Notes: generated from the letters alone by a model not told the origin. Shown: positions 47,414 through 56,452, numbered from the stretch's first letter. The stretch is 64,000 bases of DNA from CANKJK01 sp040081715 (GCA_040081715.1 JBEBFY010000001.1:124001-188000); one strand, 5' to 3'. Numbers and translations are program-made.

Positions 47414-48001
47414 ATGGCGATTGTGCACTCGCTTCCACCGGAGCTGGAAGCCTTCCGCGCCGACTTCGACGGGCTCGCCGATGCCGCCGAGCAGACAGCC
47501 GCGCCGCTCTCCGATGATCAGTTCAACTGGCAGCCCGAGTCAGGCCGCTGGTCCGTCTCGCAATGCCTGGAGCACCTGAACGCCACTGCGCGTGCGTACC
47601 TGCCGGTGCTCGACGACGCGATCTCGGATGCCATCCGGAGGGGCATCTACGGTCCCGGCCCCTACCAGTACAACTTCCTGGGACGGCGCGCGGTCCGCTG
47701 GATGGAGCCGCCCGTGACACGCCGGTTCAAGGCGCCGCTGCCCTTCCTGCCCCAGCCGAGGCGGAACAAGCAGGAGACGCTCCCCGCGTTCAGGGCGTAT
47801 CAGACGCAGTACATTGATCGGCTGCGGCAGGCCAACGGCCTGAACATGGCGCAGGCCAGGGTGCACTCCCCCCTGGTCGGGTACACCTGGATCAAGATCC
47901 CGCTGGGGTCAGCCTTCGCGATGATGATCGCCCACGAGCGGCGCCATCTCTGGCAGGCACGCCAGGTGCTCGCGGCGCGCGCGTTCCCCGGGCACCCCTG
48001 A
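47414..48001 (+). CDS. DinB-like metal-binding protein
   Basis: Four-helix-bundle DinB/YfiT superfamily protein of 195 residues. The first metal histidine is in SQCLEHLNAT and the second pair in the C-terminal HERRHLWQARQV helix, which is the DinB_2 pattern. Members include thiol transferases (bacillithiol, mycothiol) and stress proteins; substrate unassigned. It starts 11 bases after the DUF1499 gene and ends two bases from the convergent transketolase stop. Confidence 0.87.
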   Translation: MAIVHSLPPELEAFRADFDGLADAAEQTAAPLSDDQFNWQPESGRWSVSQCLEHLNATARAYLPVLDDAISDAIRRGIYGPGPYQYNFLGRRAVRWMEPPVTRRFKAPLPFLPQPRRNKQETLPAFRAYQTQYIDRLRQANGLNMAQARVHSPLVGYTWIKIPLGSAFAMMIAHERRHLWQARQVLAARAFPGHP

Positions 48002-48003
48002 GG

Positions 48004-49860
48004 CTACGCGCGTGCGCGGACGGCCTGCACGATGTGCCGGGCCGAAATGCCGTAGCGGTCCACCAGTTCCTCCGGCTTTCCGCTCCGCGGGATCTCGCGG
48101 ACGGCCAACCGCGTCACCGTGAATCCGGCCGGCGCCACCGCCGAGGCTACCGCGTCGCCGATGCCGCCAGCCGCGTAGTGATCCTCCACCGTGATCAGCC
48201 GTCCGCCCGTCTCCTTCGCGCACGCGACGAGCGCGGCCGCATCCACCGGCTGCACGGAGTAGAGGTCCACCACCCGGATGGATACGCCAGCCGCCTTGAG
48301 CTGGTCGTACGCCGCCAGCGCCTCGAACACGGTGATGCCCGCGCCGATGACCGTCGCCACGTCAGCGCCACTCGACCGGAGTACCTTCAGCCCCCCGACG
48401 GTGAATGTCTCGTCGGGCCCGTAGATCACGGGTGTCTTCGGCCGTGACGTCCGCATGTAGGCCGGACCGGGCGTCGCCGCCATCAGGGCCACGAGCCGCT
48501 CGGTGCTGACGGCATCGCACGGATAGAGCACCGTGATATTGGGCTGCGCCCGCATCATCGCGAGGTCCTCGAGCGCCATCTGGGATGGTCCATCCTCGCC
48601 GATGGAGACACCGGCATGCGAGCCGGCCATCTTGATGTTCAGGTTGCTGATGGCCGCCATGCGGATGAAGTCGTAGGCGCGGGTGAGAAACGCCGCGAAG
48701 GTCGACGGGAACGGAATCGCGCCACGGCTGGCCAGCCCCATGGCGGCGCCGATCATCACCTGCTCGGCAATGAAATTCTGGTAGAACCGGCCCGCGTCCG
48801 CGCGCTGCTCGAACTTCTCGCTGAAGGTGGAGTTCTTGACGTCGGCGTCGAGCGCCACGACCCGGGCATCCTGCGCACCGAGCTTCGCAATCGCATCACC
48901 GAATGCCTCGCGAGTCGCCACCTGAGTACCCAGCGCATAGGCCGGGGCTGCAATCATTGCGGCGGCGGCAACTGCCGCGGGCGCCGCGGGCATCGGTGGC
49001 ACAGGGACGTCATCGCCGCCAGGCACGAGCTGCGCGTTCAGCTCGGCGACGGCCGTGTCCAGTTCCGCGCCCTTCTTGACCGCCCGGCCGTGCCAGCCGG
49101 GTTTGCCTTCCATGAAGGAGATGCCCTTGCCCTTCTCGGTGCGGGCCAGGAGCACCGTGGGGCGGCCCTTCGTGGCGCGGGCCTCGTCGAGCGCCGCCAG
49201 GATCGCCGGCATGTCGTGACCGTCGAGTACGATCGCGTGCCAGCCGAACGCGGACCAGCGCACGCGGAAGGTCTCCATGTCGTGCCCGAACTGCGTCGGC
49301 CCGCTCTGACCCAACGCGTTGACGTCGACGATCGCACAGAGGGCGTCCAGCTTCTCGCCACCCGCGACCGACGCGGCTTCCCACACGGAACCTTCCGCCG
49401 TCTCACCGTCGCCCATGAGCACGTAGGTCCGGTAGTCGGACCCGATGCGGCGGGCATTGAGCGCGATGCCCACGCCGGCACAGAGCCCCTGACCAAGCGA
49501 GCCTGTGGCCACGTCCACAAATGGCAGGCGCGGCGTCGGATGCCCCTCGAGGTCCGAGTCGATCTTCCGCAGGTTCAGCAGATCCCCGCGCGCCACATAG
49601 CCGGCCTCGGCCCAGGCCGCGTACAGGAGCGGCGCCGCATGGCCCTTGGAGAGCACGAACCGGTCCGCCGTCGCCAGTTGCGGGTTCTTCGGGTCGAAGC
49701 GCATCTCCGCGAAGAAGAGCGCGGCCACGATGTCGGCGGCCGAGCAGCAGGTCGATGGATGGCCGCTTGCCGACTCGGTGGTGGCCAGGACACTTTCAAG
49801 GCGCAGGCGGGTAGCGATGTTCCTGAGCGAGGGAACGCGCGACGACGTCGAGATGGGCAT
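48004..49860 (-). CDS. tkt: Transketolase
   Basis: Thiamine-diphosphate enzyme of the pentose-phosphate pathway, 618 residues, with both halves in one chain. ThDP-binding MGDGETAEGSVWEAA with the N of DVNALGQSG, SKGHAAPLLYAAWAEAGY near the start, and the pyrimidine-domain and C-terminal parts (EDGPSQMALEDLAMMR; EDHYAAGGIGDAVASA). The layout resembles the shorter animal-type transketolases, with an alanine-rich linker at about 310-330. The ATG at 49860 is preferred over 49902 because GAGG lies upstream. It is divergent from the DUF4149 gene. Confidence 0.92.
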   Translation of the reverse strand: MPISTSSRVPSLRNIATRLRLESVLATTESASGHPSTCCSAADIVAALFFAEMRFDPKNPQLATADRFVLSKGHAAPLLYAAWAEAGYVARGDLLNLRKIDSDLEGHPTPRLPFVDVATGSLGQGLCAGVGIALNARRIGSDYRTYVLMGDGETAEGSVWEAASVAGGEKLDALCAIVDVNALGQSGPTQFGHDMETFRVRWSAFGWHAIVLDGHDMPAILAALDEARATKGRPTVLLARTEKGKGISFMEGKPGWHGRAVKKGAELDTAVAELNAQLVPGGDDVPVPPMPAAPAAVAAAAMIAAPAYALGTQVATREAFGDAIAKLGAQDARVVALDADVKNSTFSEKFEQRADAGRFYQNFIAEQVMIGAAMGLASRGAIPFPSTFAAFLTRAYDFIRMAAISNLNIKMAGSHAGVSIGEDGPSQMALEDLAMMRAQPNITVLYPCDAVSTERLVALMAATPGPAYMRTSRPKTPVIYGPDETFTVGGLKVLRSSGADVATVIGAGITVFEALAAYDQLKAAGVSIRVVDLYSVQPVDAAALVACAKETGGRLITVEDHYAAGGIGDAVASAVAPAGFTVTRLAVREIPRSGKPEELVDRYGISARHIVQAVRARA

Positions 49861-49889
49861 GAAACCTCGTTGAAGAGTGGAAAGTAGTC

Positions 49890-49895
49890 TAGCAT
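49890..49895 (+). promoter_or_regulatory. Leaderless-type -10 box TAGCAT before the DUF4149 gene
   Basis: TAGCAT lies five bases before the ATG at 49901 with no spaced Shine-Dalgarno, the spacing seen for leaderless transcripts. Confidence 0.35.
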
Positions 49896-49900
49896 CAGGC

Positions 49901-50416
49901 ATGTTCGTCGTCCGCGTCCTTCATCTGCTCGCGCTGGCCATCTGGCTGGGCGGCATGGCCGTCCTCGGCGCGGTGGTCGCGCCCTCTACCTTCCAGGTCC
50001 TGCAGGCCCGCGAGGCCATGGCGGGGCGGGTGCTGGCGGGGGCCGTCTTCGGTACGGCGCTGGATCGGTTCCAGTTCGTGGCCTACGCGTGCGCGGCGGT
50101 TGTGCTTCTGACGCTGGGGATCATGGCGCGCGCGAAGGCGCGCACCAGCGGCCTCGCGGCGAGGGCCGCCATCGCCGCAGCGATGCTGGGCATCTCACTG
50201 TACGCGGGGCTCAGTGTGTACCCCGAGGTGGACCGCGTGCAGGCCGCGATCGGCGCTGACGTGTCTCCATCGACGCTCGCGGCCACCGACGCCAGGCGCG
50301 TACGGTTCGACGCGCTGCACGAGCGGTCCACGAGGCTGATGCAGATCAATCTCGTGGGCACGCTGGCGCTCCTGGCGTGGTCCGCCCGCGACGGTCGCTC
50401 TCACGGCCGCGCCTGA
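49901..50416 (+). CDS. DUF4149 integral membrane protein
   Basis: 171 residues with four hydrophobic helices (VRVLHLLALAIWLGGMAVLG; FQFVAYACAAVVLLTLGIMA; AAMLGISLYAGLSVY; INLVGTLALLAWS). The WLGG and LSVYPEVDR segments fit DUF4149 (TMEM205-like) proteins. Histidines in the first and last helices resemble copper-resistance-type or metal-binding membrane proteins, but no function is known. The ATG at 49901 is used; a GTG at 49877 is an alternative. Confidence 0.78.
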   Translation: MFVVRVLHLLALAIWLGGMAVLGAVVAPSTFQVLQAREAMAGRVLAGAVFGTALDRFQFVAYACAAVVLLTLGIMARAKARTSGLAARAAIAAAMLGISLYAGLSVYPEVDRVQAAIGADVSPSTLAATDARRVRFDALHERSTRLMQINLVGTLALLAWSARDGRSHGRA

Positions 50417-50445
50417 CGGCAGCCTGATGCCACTGACGGTTCTGC

Positions 50446-50451
50446 TATAGT
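50446..50451 (+). promoter_or_regulatory. Extended -10 element (TGC-TATAGT) of the PlsB-like gene
   Basis: TATAGT with a TGC extension lies 11 bases before the ATG at 50463, leaving a leader of only a few bases. No Shine-Dalgarno is visible. Confidence 0.45.
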
Positions 50452-50462
50452 CGGGCGCGGGC

Positions 50463-51581
50463 ATGCTGGACGACATCACGAAGGCTGTGCTCGCGCGGGA
50501 AGACATCGCCCGTTACCTCCACGACGAGGGCACGGGCGCCCAGGCGCGGGCCCGCATCGAGGCGTATCTTGACGAGTTGCGCACGACACAGCGCTACTCG
50601 ATCTACAAGGCACTCAAGCACCCGCTCTATCCCATTCTCCGCAAGATCGAGCGCATCGGAGAGCACGTCAACCTGGTGAAGGCCGCTCAGCGCACCGGCC
50701 GCATCGTCTACGCCTCGAATCACCGCAGCCACACGGACTATCTCGTTGAGCCGCTGGTCCTCGACGACAGCGGCATCCGCCCGCCGATCATCGCCGCGGG
50801 CATCAACCTGTTCGGAGGACCGCTCGGGCTCATCCACCGCCACGTCACGGGCGCGATCCCTGTCAGGCGCAACGCGAAGGACCCGGCCTACCTGATCACG
50901 CTGAAGGCCTATGTGGCCGAGTTGCTGCACACGCAGGATCTGTTCTTCTATCCCGAAGGTGGACGGAGCTACAGCGGGGAACTGAAGAGCCCGAAGACCG
51001 GCCTCTTCAACGCGGCCCTGCAGGCCGATCATCCGAACCTTGTGATTGTGCCCACGGCCATCTCCTACGACCTGGTGCTCGAGGACCACGTGCTGGCCCG
51101 CCAGCGCATCAAGCGATCCCAACGGCCCTTCAGCCGGGAGCTGGCCGAGATGGTCCGCTACGCGGTGGGCTACCGGTCGCGCGCCTTCGTCACGTTCGGA
51201 CGCCCGATCCCGGTGGATCACATCGAGGTGGATTCCCGCAAAGCGGTCCTGGACCTCGCCCATGCCGTGATGGGCGCCATCGGCCGCCAGATCAAGGTAC
51301 TGCCGACCACGGTCATCGCCGCGGCCATGCGGCCGTCGATCACGAAGAAGGATCTCGTGGCGCGCGCCGATGCCATTGTGGAAGCCGCCAGGGCCAGCGG
51401 CGCCAACCTCGGCGTCCAGTCAGGCCGTGAGGCGTTTGACCTCGGCATCGAGCCACTGGAACTCCGGGGCGTCATCGTGAGTGAAGGCGGGCGCCTCCGC
51501 GTCCGCGACCGGAATGTGCTCAAGTACTACGCTCGTTCGATCGAGCACGCGCTGGCGTCGCCCTCCGGCCGCACGCACTGA
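50463..51581 (+). CDS. Glycerol-3-phosphate acyltransferase-like protein (PlsB/DHAPAT type)
   Basis: Acyltransferase of 372 residues. Block I NHRSHTD (86-92) with the catalytic His/Asp pair, a GxxFxxR-like stretch (VTGAIPVRRNAKD), and block III PEGGRS (164-169). Length and block I context fit the glycerol-3-phosphate/dihydroxyacetone-phosphate acyltransferases more than PlsC. No membrane helices are evident, so it is probably peripheral. It would supply lysophosphatidate for phospholipid synthesis (family knowledge). It is followed 17 bases later by proline dehydrogenase. Confidence 0.85.
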   Translation: MLDDITKAVLAREDIARYLHDEGTGAQARARIEAYLDELRTTQRYSIYKALKHPLYPILRKIERIGEHVNLVKAAQRTGRIVYASNHRSHTDYLVEPLVLDDSGIRPPIIAAGINLFGGPLGLIHRHVTGAIPVRRNAKDPAYLITLKAYVAELLHTQDLFFYPEGGRSYSGELKSPKTGLFNAALQADHPNLVIVPTAISYDLVLEDHVLARQRIKRSQRPFSRELAEMVRYAVGYRSRAFVTFGRPIPVDHIEVDSRKAVLDLAHAVMGAIGRQIKVLPTTVIAAAMRPSITKKDLVARADAIVEAARASGANLGVQSGREAFDLGIEPLELRGVIVSEGGRLRVRDRNVLKYYARSIEHALASPSGRTH

Positions 51582-51586
51582 CCCGC

Positions 51587-51592
51587 TAGACT
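51587..51592 (+). promoter_or_regulatory. Leaderless-type -10 box TAGACT before the proline dehydrogenase gene
   Basis: TAGACT is six bases before the GTG at 51599; the predicted transcript would begin at or near the start codon. Confidence 0.4.
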
Positions 51593-51598
51593 GGGGCT

Positions 51599-52549
51599 GT
51601 GCTCCACCTCCCCTCCAAGGCCCTCTTTCATCTCCTGGCACGGAGCGCCCGGGTGAAGCGCCTGGCGTCGAAGCACGGCATGGCGGCCGACGACGGCTTT
51701 GCGCGCCGTTTCATCGCCGGCGAGACCATCGAGGAAGCCCTTGTCGCGGCCCGGACCCTCCAGGACCTGGGGTACCTGCTCACGCTCGACTACCTCGGCG
51801 AGAGCGTCCGCACCTCGGAGGCTGCCTCGATCGCCACACGCGAGTACCTCCGCCTCCTCGACGTGATTAACCGTGCGGGCGTCGAGCGCAACATCTCACT
51901 GAAGCTCACGCAGCTCGGCCTCGACGTGGACCGCGCCACGTGCGTGGACAACCTCCGGACGATTCTCGGCCCGGCAGGAGCGCACGGGTTCTTCATCCGC
52001 ATCGACATGGAGGACTCGAGCCACACCCAGGAGACGGTCAGCATCTTCGAAACGCTCTGGCAGCAGGACTACCGTCAGGTCGGCATTGTGCTCCAGAGCT
52101 ACCTGCGCCGTTCCGCGGACGACGTCACGCGGATCCTGAAGCTCGGCGCCCGGATCCGCCTGGTGAAGGGTGCCTATCAGGAACCACGGACGGTGGCATA
52201 TTCGTCACGAGGGGACGTCGAGTCGCACTTCCTGACGCTCATGCAGCGCCTGCTCGACTCCGGCGAGTACCACGCCATTGCGACGCATGACCCCGCCATG
52301 ATCGAGGCCACGATCGCCTACGCGACCGAGCGGGGTATTCCGAATGACCGCTTCGAGTTCCAGATGCTCTACGGCATCCGCCGCGACCTGCAGGAGTCGA
52401 TCCGTGCACGCGGCTACCGCATGCGGATCTACCTGCCCTTCGGTCGCGAGTGGTTCCCCTACTTCATGCGCAGGCTCGGTGAGCGGCCCTCCAACGTGAC
52501 CTTCGTGCTGCGCAGCCTGCTGCACGAGCGCCGCGCGCTGAACACCTGA
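51599..52549 (+). CDS. Proline dehydrogenase
   Basis: FAD enzyme that oxidises proline to pyrroline-5-carboxylate and passes electrons to the quinone pool, 316 residues. The barrel motifs are present: LTQLGLDVD, FFIRIDMEDSSHTQ, RIRLVKGAYQEP, ATHDPAMIEATIAYA, EFQMLYGIRRDLQ, and the C-terminal YLPFGREWFPYFMRRLGERPSN that holds substrate-binding arginines. It is a stand-alone enzyme, not fused to P5C dehydrogenase. GTG start with a leaderless-type -10 box. Symbol left open (putA/fadM/prodh usage varies). Confidence 0.93.
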   Translation: MLHLPSKALFHLLARSARVKRLASKHGMAADDGFARRFIAGETIEEALVAARTLQDLGYLLTLDYLGESVRTSEAASIATREYLRLLDVINRAGVERNISLKLTQLGLDVDRATCVDNLRTILGPAGAHGFFIRIDMEDSSHTQETVSIFETLWQQDYRQVGIVLQSYLRRSADDVTRILKLGARIRLVKGAYQEPRTVAYSSRGDVESHFLTLMQRLLDSGEYHAIATHDPAMIEATIAYATERGIPNDRFEFQMLYGIRRDLQESIRARGYRMRIYLPFGREWFPYFMRRLGERPSNVTFVLRSLLHERRALNT

Positions 52550-52595
52550 TCAGGACAGCGCACGGCCCCCGGACCCGGGTGCCAGCAGGATCCGC

Positions 52596-52946
52596 TCAGC
52601 GGGAGGACGCGCGGCCGGGTCTGGACAATGCCACGCTCCGGTGCACCAGCACGGCCGCCGCCAGGTAGAGCAGGTTGCAGACGCCGATGAGCGAGAAGAG
52701 CCCGCCCGAGAGCATCACGTAGAAGCCAATCGGCACGAAGAGTACGAAGAACAGGATGTACATCGCCAGATGGGCGCCGGCCGCACCAGCGGCGGCCGCG
52801 ACGGCGGATGCGCCGATCATCAGCATCCCCATCAGGGCCTGCGAGTCATTTGCCGCGCCTGCATAGGGATTGCGATAGGTCAGTAGCGCCCAGAGGATCG
52901 CGGCGCCGATGGCAGACACGCTGCCAAGAATGCGTCCGGTGGTCAT
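52596..52946 (-). CDS. Small four-helix membrane protein, function unknown
   Basis: 116 residues with about four hydrophobic segments (ILGSVSAIGAAILWALL; MLMIGASAVAAAAGAAGAHL; MYILFFVLFVPIGFYVMLS; SLIGVCNLLYLAAAVLVH). I do not recognise a named family. It lies six bases after the TolB-like gene on the same strand, so the two are probably co-transcribed. It could be an accessory of the exported propeller. Confidence 0.6.
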   Translation of the reverse strand: MTTGRILGSVSAIGAAILWALLTYRNPYAGAANDSQALMGMLMIGASAVAAAAGAAGAHLAMYILFFVLFVPIGFYVMLSGGLFSLIGVCNLLYLAAAVLVHRSVALSRPGRASSR

Positions 52947-52952
52947 GCCGGA

Positions 52953-54026
52953 CTACTCGACCCAGTCGGCGATGAAGATGTTCGTGTCGCCTTCCTTCGC
53001 CGCGTTACGGTTGGAGGCGAACACCAGCTTTCTCCCGTCCGGCGAGAACATTGGAAAGCTGTCGAAGGTCGGATTCCAGGTTACGCGCTCGAGGCCGCTG
53101 CCATCCACGTTGATGGTGTAGAGATCGAAGTCGCGCCCTTTCGGGTCGTGGCTGTTGTTCGCGAAGATGATGCGCGTGCCATCCGCGAAGAAGTACGGCG
53201 CGAAACTGGCCTTCCCCAGCTTCGTGACCTGCCGCATGCTGGAGCCGTCAGCGTTCATCACGTAGATCTCAAGCGTCGTCGGACGCCACAGGCCGTCCTT
53301 GAGCAGGCCGAGGTAGTCCTTCAGTTCTTCCCCACCGCTCGGCCGGCCACGGAACACGATCTGCTTGCCGTCTCTCGAGTAGAAGGGCCCGCCGTCGGGG
53401 CCGGGCCGGTTCGTGAGACGGCGCACATCCGTGCCGTCCCCCTTCATGGAATAGATCTCCATGTCGCCGTCGCGGACGCTGGTGAAGACCACGCGACCGT
53501 CCGGGCCGATCGTGGCTTCCGCGTCATAGCCCTCGCCTGACGTCAGCCGCTGGAGTCCCGAGCCGTCCGGATTGGCGCGGAAGATGTCGTAGCTCGGGTA
53601 GATCGGCCACACGTAACCGCGCGCCATGGAGGGCTCCGGCGGACACGTCGCGCTCCCCAGATGTGTTGACGCGTACACGAGGTGCTTGCCATCCGGGTAG
53701 AAGTAGCCGCAGGTCACACGGCCCGTGCCGGTGCTGATTCGCTTCACGTCCGTGCCGTCCACCTTCATCGTGTACATCTGGTCGCACGAGGTTTCGGGCG
53801 GCCGGTGCGACTGAAAGACCAGGCGCGTGCCATCGGCTGAGAAATAGGCCTCGGCATTCTCGCCGCCAAACGTGAGCTGCCTCATGTTGGCCAGGTGCTT
53901 TTCGCCGGGCATCACCAGCGACTTCGAAGGAGGTTGCTGGCCGGCCGTCGCAGCAACCGGACGGTTGGCGGCGGCCCCGAGGAGCCCGAGCGCGGCGAGA
54001 CAGGGAATGAGGAACAGGCGCTTCAT
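52953..54026 (-). CDS. Exported TolB-like (WD40/PD40) propeller protein
   Basis: 357 residues: signal peptide FLIPCLAALGLLGAAA, then about six PD40 blades with the SPDGRKLVFASNR-type repeat (ENAEAYFSADGTRLVFQSH; GPDGRVVFTSVRDGDMEIY; YSRDGKQIVFRG; FADGTRIIFANN). TolB-like propellers act in periplasmic protein interactions. It is not the tol-pal TolB itself (no tol genes nearby). Its ATG is 12 bases from the divergent nucleotidyltransferase ATG, and neither has a visible Shine-Dalgarno. Confidence 0.9.
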   Translation of the reverse strand: MKRLFLIPCLAALGLLGAAANRPVAATAGQQPPSKSLVMPGEKHLANMRQLTFGGENAEAYFSADGTRLVFQSHRPPETSCDQMYTMKVDGTDVKRISTGTGRVTCGYFYPDGKHLVYASTHLGSATCPPEPSMARGYVWPIYPSYDIFRANPDGSGLQRLTSGEGYDAEATIGPDGRVVFTSVRDGDMEIYSMKGDGTDVRRLTNRPGPDGGPFYSRDGKQIVFRGRPSGGEELKDYLGLLKDGLWRPTTLEIYVMNADGSSMRQVTKLGKASFAPYFFADGTRIIFANNSHDPKGRDFDLYTINVDGSGLERVTWNPTFDSFPMFSPDGRKLVFASNRNAAKEGDTNIFIADWVE

Positions 54027-54038
54027 AATGGCGTTTGC

Positions 54039-55421
54039 ATGGTAGTGGCTCCCGGCATCGCCCGCAATATTGCCGGCGCCGCACGCACGGCGGGCGGGCG
54101 CGCGCTCATCGTCGGGGGCTGGGTGCGCGACGCGCTCCGAGGCGAGCCCTCAGGCGACATCGACCTGGAGGTGTTCGGCATCGAGGAGGCACGGCTGCCG
54201 GCCCTGCTGGCTGGTTTCGGCCGCGTCGAGGCGGTGGGCCAGAGCTTTCCGGTCTACAAAGTGATCACGCCCGAAGACCCCGGCGCCGCGGTCGACGTGG
54301 CGCTGCCCCGGCGCGAATCCAAGTCGGGCCGGGGCCACAAAGCCTTCCAGGTGCAGGGCGACCCGCACCTCTCGGTTCGCGAGGCCGCCCGGCGACGGGA
54401 TTTCACCGTCAATGCCATCTCCTGGGACCCGCTGACCGCGGAGTGCGTGGACCCGTTCGACGGTCGCGCCGACCTGGACCGAGGGATCCTTCGCGCCGTG
54501 GACCACGCCACCTTTGGCGACGACAGCCTGCGGGTGCTGCGCGCGGTGCAGTTTGCCGCACGGTTCGACTTCACGCTCGACCCGGAGACGCGCGACCTCT
54601 GCCGGTCGATCCCACTGGACGACCTGCCGGCCGAGCGGGTGTGGGGCGAGTTCGAAAAGCTCTTGCTGAAGGCGGCGCGTCCCTCGATCGGCCTGCGGCT
54701 CGCGTGGGACCTGGACGCGGTGGCGCGGCTATGGCCCGAATTGACGCCGCTGGCCACCTGCCCTCAGGAGCCCGAATGGCATCCGGAAGGTGACGTATGG
54801 ACCCACACGCTGCTGGTGATGGACGAGGCCCGCGCCAGAAACAGCGATCTCGACCGGCCGCGTCTCATCACCGTGATGCTGGCTGCGCTCTGTCACGACC
54901 TCGGCAAGCCCGCCACCACGGCCGTCCTCGACGGGCGCATCCGCTCCCCCAACCACGAGGAGGCCGGCGTGGAACCCAGCTCGCGGCTCCTCGACCGCCT
55001 GAACATCCACACCATCGACGGCTACGACGTCCGCGCGCAAGTGCTGGCACTGGTGGCCCAGCACCTGAAGCCCGGCCAGTTCCACAAGGCGCCGTCGGTC
55101 TCGGACGGTGCATTCCGCCGGCTCGCGTTAAAGGTGGACTGCGAGCTGCTGGCGCGCGTGGCGCGGGCGGATTGCCACGGACGCACCGGGCCCTTCGACT
55201 GCACGGCGATGGACTGGTTCATCGAACGGGCACGCGCCATCGGTGTGGAACGGCGGCCACCCGAACCGCTCCTGCTGGGCCGCCACCTGCTCGCGATGGG
55301 GATCACCCCGGGGCCGCGCGTCGGAGAGATCCTGCGGCAGATCTACGAGCGGCAGCTCGACGGGGAGGTCACGACGGTTGATGAGGCCATTGCCGCTGGC
55401 CGGACTCTGACGGGTTCGTAG
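54039..55421 (+). CDS. CCA-adding enzyme / poly(A) polymerase-type tRNA nucleotidyltransferase with HD domain
   Basis: 460 residues. Class II nucleotidyltransferase core GGWVRD (26-31) and the metal pair DID (40-42), RRDFTVNA, and the DLDRGILRAVDHATFGDDSLRVLRAVQFAARF motif region of tRNA nucleotidyltransferases. An HD phosphohydrolase domain follows (CHDLGKP about 285-291, later QHLKPGQFH). The ATG at 54039 has a CATAAT box nine bases upstream. It completes or repairs tRNA 3' ends, or tails RNA with A; the two activities cannot be separated from sequence alone. Confidence 0.9.
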   Translation: MVVAPGIARNIAGAARTAGGRALIVGGWVRDALRGEPSGDIDLEVFGIEEARLPALLAGFGRVEAVGQSFPVYKVITPEDPGAAVDVALPRRESKSGRGHKAFQVQGDPHLSVREAARRRDFTVNAISWDPLTAECVDPFDGRADLDRGILRAVDHATFGDDSLRVLRAVQFAARFDFTLDPETRDLCRSIPLDDLPAERVWGEFEKLLLKAARPSIGLRLAWDLDAVARLWPELTPLATCPQEPEWHPEGDVWTHTLLVMDEARARNSDLDRPRLITVMLAALCHDLGKPATTAVLDGRIRSPNHEEAGVEPSSRLLDRLNIHTIDGYDVRAQVLALVAQHLKPGQFHKAPSVSDGAFRRLALKVDCELLARVARADCHGRTGPFDCTAMDWFIERARAIGVERRPPEPLLLGRHLLAMGITPGPRVGEILRQIYERQLDGEVTTVDEAIAAGRTLTGS

Positions 55422-55454
55422 AGTACGGGCCGAGGCCCCCACAGGCTGAAGGCG

Positions 55455-56381
55455 CTATGCGGCGGCGGACTTGGAGTCGCGGTACTCCTCGGAGAGGCGT
55501 ACCACGCTGCTCGCGACTGACCGGAGTGTCGGCGCCCAGCCGAGGTCTCGTGCACGAGGGCTCCGCAGGCGCTGATCGAGCGCGAGCGCGTCCGCGTAGA
55601 GCCCCATGGTGTTGCGGGCCTCGTCGAGCGGCACCAGCCGGATGTCGGGCCGCATGGCCATGTGGTCCGCGATGGCGGTCACGATGTCCTCCACGCGCTC
55701 GTCTGCTTCGTCGTTGGCGTGGAACACACCGGCCGCGTCGTCGCTGGCCGCGATCCGAAGATACAGGTCCGCCAGGTCGCGGTCGTACACGCAGGCCCAG
55801 TGCTGCTGGCCGGTGCCAATGACACGAATCAGGCCGTTTTTCCCCTCTTTAATGAGATCCGCCACGATGCCCCGCGACCGCCCGTAGACCACGCCAGGCC
55901 GCACCACGGCCGTCCGGATCAGGCCATCGGCACCGGCTGCGGTCACCAGTTTCTCGTGGGCCGGCCGCCAGGCCGCCAGCGGCGTGGGCTTGAGCATTGC
56001 CCTCTCGGATGCGGGCCGGATGGCCTTGCCGATGGCCCAGGCGCTGGAGGTGTACAGGAAGAAGGGCTTCCGTTCTACCGGACCCACCCCGCGCCTGCGA
56101 ACCGCGGCAATGAGGGCATCGACCGCCACGCGGTCCACGTCGGGGCCGCGCTTCGATGGTTCAAAGCCGGCGTGAATGGTGCCGTCACAGGTTTCGGCAT
56201 GCGCCACGTACCCGGCGGTGGTACCGAGGTCCCCCAGCACGGTCTGCGCGCCGCGGGCCGCGACGCGCTCCGCTTTTTCGGGATCACGAACGAGGGCCGT
56301 CACCTGATGCCCACCGCGCAGCAACGCGTCGAGGATTGCAGAGCCGATATACCCAGTGGCGCCCGTGAGGAAGACCCGCAT
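55455..56381 (-). CDS. NAD(P)-binding extended SDR-like protein lacking the YxxxK pair
   Basis: 308 residues, epimerase-like Rossmann fold. GATGYIG (7-13) binds the dinucleotide. The expected catalytic Tyr-x3-Lys position reads AWRPAHEK, with W at the Tyr place and H at the Lys place, and RTAVVRPGVVYGRSRG follows as in the family. It may therefore be an atypical dehydrogenase, an NmrA-like sensor or a non-catalytic protein. It is divergent from the ligase-acyltransferase gene. Confidence 0.82.
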   Translation of the reverse strand: MRVFLTGATGYIGSAILDALLRGGHQVTALVRDPEKAERVAARGAQTVLGDLGTTAGYVAHAETCDGTIHAGFEPSKRGPDVDRVAVDALIAAVRRRGVGPVERKPFFLYTSSAWAIGKAIRPASERAMLKPTPLAAWRPAHEKLVTAAGADGLIRTAVVRPGVVYGRSRGIVADLIKEGKNGLIRVIGTGQQHWACVYDRDLADLYLRIAASDDAAGVFHANDEADERVEDIVTAIADHMAMRPDIRLVPLDEARNTMGLYADALALDQRLRSPRARDLGWAPTLRSVASSVVRLSEEYRDSKSAAA

Positions 56382-56452
56382 GATTGCGAGGGGGTATTCT
56401 ACGTCAGCGATCGCCGCGCCGCGCGCGACGCGACAACGGCACGCTAGGGCAC

